Assembly (NCBI GenBank): GCA_954871525.1
Contig: OX940872.1
Span: forward strand, 28,243,746-28,307,745
DNA length: 64,000 nt
Origin: Parietaria judaica
Taxonomy: Eukaryota > Streptophyta > Magnoliopsida > Rosales > Urticaceae
Direction of reading: 5' to 3'
In this document: piece by piece, positions 58,584 through 64,000 of the stretch
How positions within the stretch are numbered: position 1 is the first letter of the stretch
Layout: each line of letters starts with the position of its first letter
Translations under genes and position numbers: made by a program
The notes under the pieces: model-generated
The model's database searches: none
Told to the model about the DNA's origin: nothing
The model's input: the letters and a program-made list of their open reading frames with translations, nothing else

Positions 58584-59548
58584 GGCCCCGTTTGGTATTG
58601 CTTATTTATAGGTGATTTTGTTTTTTTAGAATTTTAAGCTAATATTTGTGCTTGGTAAGTTATCATAGATGCACTTAAACACAAAGTTTAGCTTTTTCAT
58701 TGGAAAAATTCAAAAGCAGATAATACATGCTTTTGCTAAAATCTAGCTTTTGTTTTTCTTCTTTTTTATCTTCATGAATATATTTTTTTGGAATGGTAAA
58801 AGTACCAAAAACATATATTATTATTGCGGTTAAGATTCTAATTCTTGTTAAGTGGTAAAAGTATCAATTTTTATGTTCATATTTTTAAATTATTGTGATT
58901 AAAGTACCAATTCTTTTTGGATGGTAAGAAATACCAATTTATTATGTCCGTTTTTTTACTATTTCAGTTAAATGACCAATTCTTGTTGGGTGGTAAAAGT
59001 ACTAAAAATATTTTATTATTGTGGTTGAAGTACCAATTCTTTTAGGTGGTAAAAGTACTATTTTTACGTTCACATTCTTAAATTATTATAGTTAAAAGTA
59101 CTAATTCGTTTTGGAAGGTATAAAGTATATATAAAAAACAAACACATATTGTAATTGCAGTTAAGTATTAATTCTTTTTAGTTGGTAATTTTTTTTTACC
59201 CTGGACGAATGAAACGCGTATGTAAAAAATTAGTACTTTCACCATAATTATTGTCAATTAGAAGCAGTACAACAAACTGACAACAATTTTATTTTATTTA
59301 TTGAATAATTATATTATTTAAATTATATATTCTTTTGTTTTTATATTAATATTAAAATGTAATTTATATTATTTTTGCCTACTTCATTAATATTTTACAT
59401 TTAAAAGCTAATCAAGTAAAACTTCTAACCAAACACTAAATTGAAACTTAAAAAAAAAAAACTAATTAATTTTTATTTTAGTGAACCAAAGAGTAAATTA
59501 TTTTCTAGCAATTCTGAAAAAAAAAAAACAACAATGTCAAACTGGACC
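58584..59548. mobile_element. 965-bp PIF/Harbinger-like element with internal tandem repeats
   Basis: Ends are GGCCCCGTTTGGTATTG and CAATGTCAAACTGGACC; these inverted repeats match at about 13 of 17 positions. TTA flanks lie at 58581-58583 and 59549-59551. The left TTA is shared with the neighbouring element. The inside holds about five degenerate units of 'ggtaaaagtaccaattctttt' (58795-59240). No coding frame. Confidence 0.6.
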
Positions 59549-59551
59549 TTA

Positions 59552-60077
59552 GATACTTATACCGTTATTATATCTCCCTTGTATTAAATACAGATGGTAT
59601 AATAATGCTTCTTCTTCACAAGCTTCGGTCCCGTTTTAACACGAAAGGCCAAAGTTCATTAAAATCCTCTCGCAGCGCAGGGCAAGGACAGATTGATGGG
59701 CGAATTTGAACAGCGATTGTCTGTCTCCGCACAGCCCAAGTGAGAGTGAGGATCTTGTGGACGGAAGATCGTTTTGAATCTGAGTGCGCTCCAACGGGGA
59801 ATTAGGAAAGGATCCCCGTGACGCATCCAACGGTCTCCAATCTCCCTCTCCGATTCACATATATACTTGAGTTGAGTTCACTTCACTTCATAAATTGAAA
59901 TTCTCCCTCCCACCATCATTGTATCTTCCTGTCAAAAAGCAGGAGAGAGAGAGAAGAAAGAAACCCATGCCTTTGTTCCAAAATTTCTGCCTTTAGAGAA
60001 TGTTTGTTTTCTTTCAAATCCCTGTCAGATCCAAAGCTATACTTGCCTGACTTGATCAAGATTCAAAACCCCCCGAA
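59552..60077 (+). promoter_or_regulatory. Upstream region and probable leader of the LRR gene
   Basis: A TATA-like catatata lies at about 59858-59865, some 215 bp before the start codon. A CT- and GA-rich leader (gagagagagag near 59943) follows, as is common in plant 5' UTRs. The transcription start is inferred only. An upstream ATG near 59967 reads a short frame. Confidence 0.4.
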
Positions 60078-61844
60078 ATGCAACTCCTCAGAATCAGATG
60101 GGTCGCTGCTCTTTTCTCCATTGCCTCGCTGCTCGGACAATTCTCCCACACCCTAGCTCAGGTGTCGCCACTCTGCTCACCCAAAGACAGAGCGGCTCTG
60201 ATGGGATTCAAGGCCAAGATTGTCCAGGACACCACGGAGAGCCTCGCCACCTGGACCGGCGACCACTGCTGCGACGGCGGCTGGGAGGGCATCCAGTGCA
60301 ACCAAGCTGGCCGAGTCACTGTGCTTCAGCTGCAGAGACCCGACAAGGACACTCACCTCTACATGAAGGGCACACTGTCCTCTTCTCTGGGGTATTTGCC
60401 CTTTTTGCAAGTCTTGATGATCAGCGGAATGAACCAAATCGCAGGGACGGTGCCGGAGAGCCTCTCGAGCCTGACACGCCTCACGCAGCTCGCTCTCGAA
60501 GACAACTCGCTCCGAGGAGCCATCCCTGCGGGCTTAGGCCGCTTGCCTTCGCTCCAGGGGCTCTCGCTGAGCGGAAACCGCTTAACGGGGCAGGTTCCTC
60601 CGAGCTTAGGGAATCTGAAAGGCCTCCTCCAGCTCAACTTGGCCCGGAATTCTCTCACCGGTCCAGTTCCTAGCACTTTCGGTAGCCTTCGCGGCTTGCA
60701 GTATCTTGATCTTAGCTCGAATCAACTGTCCGGGGTCGTCCCGGGTTTCGTAGGGCAGTTCCGAAACGTCACATTCATTGATCTTTCGAGTAATTTGTTG
60801 TCTGGGCAATTGCCCGTTTCGTTGTTCGGTTTGGCCAAGCTTCAGGACTTGTCCCTGAGCCGTAATCGGATCACCGGAAAAATCCCGTCGCAGATTAGCG
60901 GCCTAGGATCGCTCACCAGCCTCTCACTCGGAGAAAATCATCTCGTTGGCACCATTCCCGCTTCCATTTCGAAATTACAGAACCTTTGGTACCTCAATTT
61001 GTCCAGAAATGCCCTCTCTGACCCTCTGCCCAGTACCCTTACTAGAGGCCTCCCTTCTTTATTGTCCATAGACCTGTCTTACAACAATCTCAGGTTAGGG
61101 GCTATCCCGAATTGGATCCGAACCCGACAGCTGTCGGACGTTCATTTGGCTGGCTGTCAATTGAAAGGAATCCTCCCAAGCTTCACGTCACCGGATTCAA
61201 TGACCTCCGTCGACCTTTCCAGCAACTATTTCAGCGGCGGGATTTCGGAGTTCCTGAGCAATATGTCAAGCTTGCAGAAGCTCAGCCTTTCAAACAACAG
61301 ATTGAAATTGGATCTTGCAGAAGTCAAACTTCCGGATGGGATTTCGGTCATCAATCTTAGCTCAAATCAGCTTGCAGGATCAATCAACCGGATCTTAAAC
61401 AACCCAAGCCGCTTTTTGGAGGTTCTCGATGTATCGAGGAACCAAATCTCAGGCTCAATTCCGCAGCTGAAAGGAGGCATGACGAGGTTGAGGGTGCTCA
61501 ACATAGCACGCAACAAAATCATCGGACAACTCCCGAGCTCCATTTCCAACCTCGCCGCTCTTGAAAAGTTGACCATCTCAAGAAACTTGATATCAGGCAC
61601 AATCCCTACAAGTTTAGGGCAGTTAGTGAAACTTCAATGGCTTGACATCTCCAACAATGCGCTCACAGGAAGAATCCCAAGCAGTTTAATGGGGATCCAA
61701 GCTCTGAGACACGCAAGCTTTCGTTCAAACCGACTATGCGGGGAGATTCCGCAAGCCAAGCCATTCAACATCTTCCCCGTCGCCGCGTATGCTCATAATC
61801 TCTGCCTTTGCGGCAAGCCCTTGATGCCTTGCAAGGGAAAGTAA
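60078..61844 (+). CDS. Secreted leucine-rich-repeat protein, DRT100-like (At5g23400 type)
   Basis: This intronless frame encodes 588 aa. A signal peptide covers about residues 1-27. The LRR N-terminal cap has its Cys pair region (CSPKDRAALMGFKAKI from 33, then CCDGGWEGIQC at 64-74). About 19-20 plant-type LRRs (LxxLxLxxNxLxGxIP) follow to about 555. The C-terminal cap LCLCGKPLMPCKGK closes the protein. There is no transmembrane helix or kinase domain, so it should act in the apoplast or cell wall, as inferred for polygalacturonase-inhibitor-like and DRT100-like proteins; the ligand is unknown. Length and specific blocks (LYMKGTLS, NLWYLNLSRN, KPFNIFP) match Arabidopsis At5g23400 (589 aa) as I recall it. 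The start was chosen because it gives a complete signal peptide. Confidence 0.95.
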   Translation: MQLLRIRWVAALFSIASLLGQFSHTLAQVSPLCSPKDRAALMGFKAKIVQDTTESLATWTGDHCCDGGWEGIQCNQAGRVTVLQLQRPDKDTHLYMKGTLSSSLGYLPFLQVLMISGMNQIAGTVPESLSSLTRLTQLALEDNSLRGAIPAGLGRLPSLQGLSLSGNRLTGQVPPSLGNLKGLLQLNLARNSLTGPVPSTFGSLRGLQYLDLSSNQLSGVVPGFVGQFRNVTFIDLSSNLLSGQLPVSLFGLAKLQDLSLSRNRITGKIPSQISGLGSLTSLSLGENHLVGTIPASISKLQNLWYLNLSRNALSDPLPSTLTRGLPSLLSIDLSYNNLRLGAIPNWIRTRQLSDVHLAGCQLKGILPSFTSPDSMTSVDLSSNYFSGGISEFLSNMSSLQKLSLSNNRLKLDLAEVKLPDGISVINLSSNQLAGSINRILNNPSRFLEVLDVSRNQISGSIPQLKGGMTRLRVLNIARNKIIGQLPSSISNLAALEKLTISRNLISGTIPTSLGQLVKLQWLDISNNALTGRIPSSLMGIQALRHASFRSNRLCGEIPQAKPFNIFPVAAYAHNLCLCGKPLMPCKGK

Positions 61845-62261
61845 CCAGCATAGATGGGCCAGTGATATGCTGACTCTACTCGAGAACAGACACGCTCGTG
61901 ACTACTTTCATTTCATTTCATGTGAAAGAGAGGATTATACTCGTCTTATTCATTTACCTTATTAGTTTCTTTAACATAAACATTGTATCTGCCACTCTCT
62001 GAATCAAGTACTGGATTTTTACACACCAATTCAATCAGTGTATGTTTTGGAGAAATCATGCAATGGAATTTCATATCAGCTGAACAAGGAAATGAAATGA
62101 AAAAAGGTGAAGTTTAAACTACATTAGTGCAAGCAATGCCATTGTCAATAACAGTATATCTACATCTTTGACAATACAATTTACGGAACTTTCATGTCGA
62201 ATGACAATGCTCACAGCAACAAACCATTTAACCAACAACAAAATTTCAAATACTCCTAGTC
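61845..62261. other. Convergent 3' flanks of the LRR and HMGB genes
   Basis: These 417 bp separate the two stop codons and should contain both 3' UTRs. No gene or repeat was seen. Confidence 0.5.
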
Positions 62262-63415
62262 CTATTCTTCACCGGAGACCTCCAGCTCCTCTTCACCTTC
62301 CTTCTTCGCATGCTCGTCTTTCTCTGAACCAGCTTCATCCTGAATAAAATTGGCCAAATCAACATAAGAACATAAAACCAGTAACTTTAAACTCATCAAG
62401 CTCAAGTGTCACAACCGCAAAATACCTCCTGAGCTTCTGCATTTCCATCCTCCAAAGTCTTCTGATACGCCGCCTTAAGCTCAGCAGCCTTGTCCTGATA
62501 AGGCTTCTTCTCCTCATCTGTCAACGACTTCCACTTCTCACCACCCTCCTTAGCAACCTATATTGAATTCAAACCCGGGGTTTACTATTAGTAGCCCTGA
62601 AATTCAATACACCATTCTGGAATAGTATTTGAATCTTTGACATCGATTAATTATACCACTTTAACGAGCTTGGAGTCAGGGTTTGCCTCCTTAAACTCCT
62701 TCCTAAAGTCATCCCTGAGATAAGCACAATGTATTTTTAGCACAAAATATCAAAGGAAAAGCGCGAAAATCAAACAAACCAATGTAGGAAACCATACATG
62801 AAGATGAAGAAGGCAGTGGGAGGACGTTTGGGCTTGTTCACATCCTTGTCTTTCTTTGATTTCTTTGCCTTTGGCTCGGTAGATGTCGACTTCTTCCTGC
62901 GAAATACCAGCATCAGAAATCAATTGAAAAAAATAAAACGGTGTAGAGAGAGAGCAATTACCTCTCAGCGGGCTTCTTCACCTCGGCAGCCTTCTCCACG
63001 ACTTGAGCCTCTGCAACGAAACGGCGTATCAGGATTGGTTGAAGTTGAAGAAATGAAGGCATAGCAATGGAAATGACAAGGCAAACTGACCTAGATTCAT
63101 CTTGATTCTGGCATCAAGACTGCAGCTATGGAAGCTGATCAGTGCCACGGGAACATCCTTGTTGCACTCATCGCTTCACCAACAAATAAAACGCTACTTT
63201 AAACAATCAAGAGCAACAAAAGCAGATCTGATCGCATCCTGAACTACAAACAAAATGCGAAAGTAGGAAGAATAAAGTAAGACGCACCAACGCGCGAAAG
63301 CACTTCCATCTTTTCCGCGAACAAGCGAGGAATTGGGGGGGTCCTGGGAGGCCTCGACTCGCTTCCTGGTCTTGGTGGGGTTCGACTTCACAGATCCAGC
63401 AGCACCACCGGCCAT
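62262..63415 (-). CDS. HMGB6: High-mobility-group-box protein, HMGB6-like
   Basis: Seven exons are inferred in transcript order: 63415-63288, 63173-63091, 63010-62962, 62896-62798, 62714-62657, 62557-62426, 62339-62262. All phases agree, giving 208 aa. The N-terminal domain has TRKRVEA, then GKDGSAFARCDECNKDVPVA and the Cys/His set C43, C46, H58, C60, followed by SLDARIKMNLEAQVVE. This is the plant HMGB6/7-specific region. A Lys-rich linker leads to one HMG box (about 107-179; KPKRPPTAFFIFM ... EKWKSLTDEEKKPY). An acidic tail ends EELEVSGEE, shorter than in Arabidopsis HMGB6. The family bends DNA and acts as a chromatin architectural factor in the nucleus. The ATG at 63415 matches the family MAG start; an in-frame ATG at 63442 would add nine acidic residues. 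Confidence 0.93.
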
Positions 63416-64000
63416 TTCGTCTTCGTCTTCTTCTGGGCACAAAGAAAGGATTTCTAGGGTTCCAGTGAGGAGTTTAGCGAAGCTGCATATAAATGGCGAG
63501 AGAGAGAGAGTGGGAAAATTGAAATCTCCTCAAAACGATTTGGGTTGGCGCGCAAAACGTTTTAGTTTCAAATTACAATTCAACCCCTCGCGCCAATTTC
63601 CAGAGGATGACGTGTCTCCATCGCGACCGTTCATTCACTGGATCAAGTGAGCAAGTCTGACCGAGTGAGTGAGTGACTCCGATCCGATTGTTGTCCTTTT
63701 GACTGACGAACGTTAATTGACTTGAAGTTGAACCTCTCCATTAATTTATAATAATACATAAATTATTACTCTGAAATTTTATTAATCCTTTGTGAATGAG
63801 TTAATATTTTCAAATTAATTTCAAGAAGGTGAATTTTTATTAAAGAAAACTCACAAAATGCGCAAAAATCACTTAATGTTTAAAAAAAATGTCCATAATT
63901 TATTCAAATAACTAATGTGTACCCATTAGTAAACTATTTTGGACTATTTTAACCCTAAAACTAATTACATTTTTAATTTTCGTTTTAATTATTTTTTAAT
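63416..64000. other. Upstream flank of the HMGB gene
   Basis: The first about 200 bp (to about 63660) are GC-richer and include the leader with a gagagagag tract near 63499. A tandem 'gagtgagtgagtgac' stretch lies near 63660. Beyond 63720 the DNA is AT-rich without recognisable features. Confidence 0.5.

Noticed and set aside
62798..63064. 88-codon plus-strand open frame
   Set aside because: It overlaps HMGB exons and introns in antisense and is explained by them.
1..64000. A new multi-gene defence or biosynthetic system
   Set aside because: The six genes belong to unrelated, known plant families, lie on both strands and show no shared function. The remaining space is transposon-derived.

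Overview
This is nuclear DNA from a plant, most likely a eudicot. The genes have short GT-AG introns, the spacers are AT-rich, and every recognisable protein is a plant family: a nepenthesin-type aspartic protease, a CHR27/28-type SNF2-RING helicase, a SABATH methyltransferase, a DRT100-like LRR protein and an HMGB6-type HMG-box protein. I cannot name the species. Six protein-coding genes and one transposase remnant are supported. All exon joins were read by eye from splice sites, reading phase and family fit, without transcript evidence.

Layout. 1-3.1 kb: repeat-rich spacer. 3.1-4.5 kb (+): intronless ASPG2-type aspartic protease. 4.5-8.4 kb: spacer with small repeats. 8.5-15.7 kb (-): a ten-coding-exon SNF2/RING helicase, predicted 1000 aa. 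15.7-21.7 kb: spacer with a double hairpin, an LTR-like promoter segment, a long inverted-repeat element and a 182-bp hAT-type MITE. 21.7-22.0 kb (+): small 79-aa protein. 22.9-24.9 kb (+): three-exon SABATH methyltransferase. 25.4-26.3 kb (-): three-exon gene for a small basic protein. 27.1-28.5 kb: a hAT deletion derivative with intact ends.

28.5-59.5 kb is a 31-kb transposon domain without host genes. It holds a solo gypsy-type LTR (32.7-34.4), Mutator-like inverted-repeat elements (34.9-35.7 and 38.7-39.1), a PIF/Harbinger-type element (36.0-37.5), and a decayed copia element (43.4-52.0). The copia element sits inside the reverse-transcriptase region of a truncated gypsy element (52.0-56.5). 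A 1.13-kb hAT-type element has inserted into the copia 3' LTR. A Helitron-type end (57.9) and two abutting TTA-flanked elements (58.0-59.5) close the domain. Several insertions are confirmed inside the window because a second copy of the target keeps the empty site.

59.5-63.4 kb returns to genes: an intronless secreted LRR protein (+) converges on a seven-exon HMGB6-type gene (-). Their Arabidopsis counterparts, as I recall, are neighbours (At5g23400 and At5g23420), so this looks like conserved microsynteny. The genes do not form a pathway. I saw no plainly new biological system; the most distinctive content is the nested mobile-element history.
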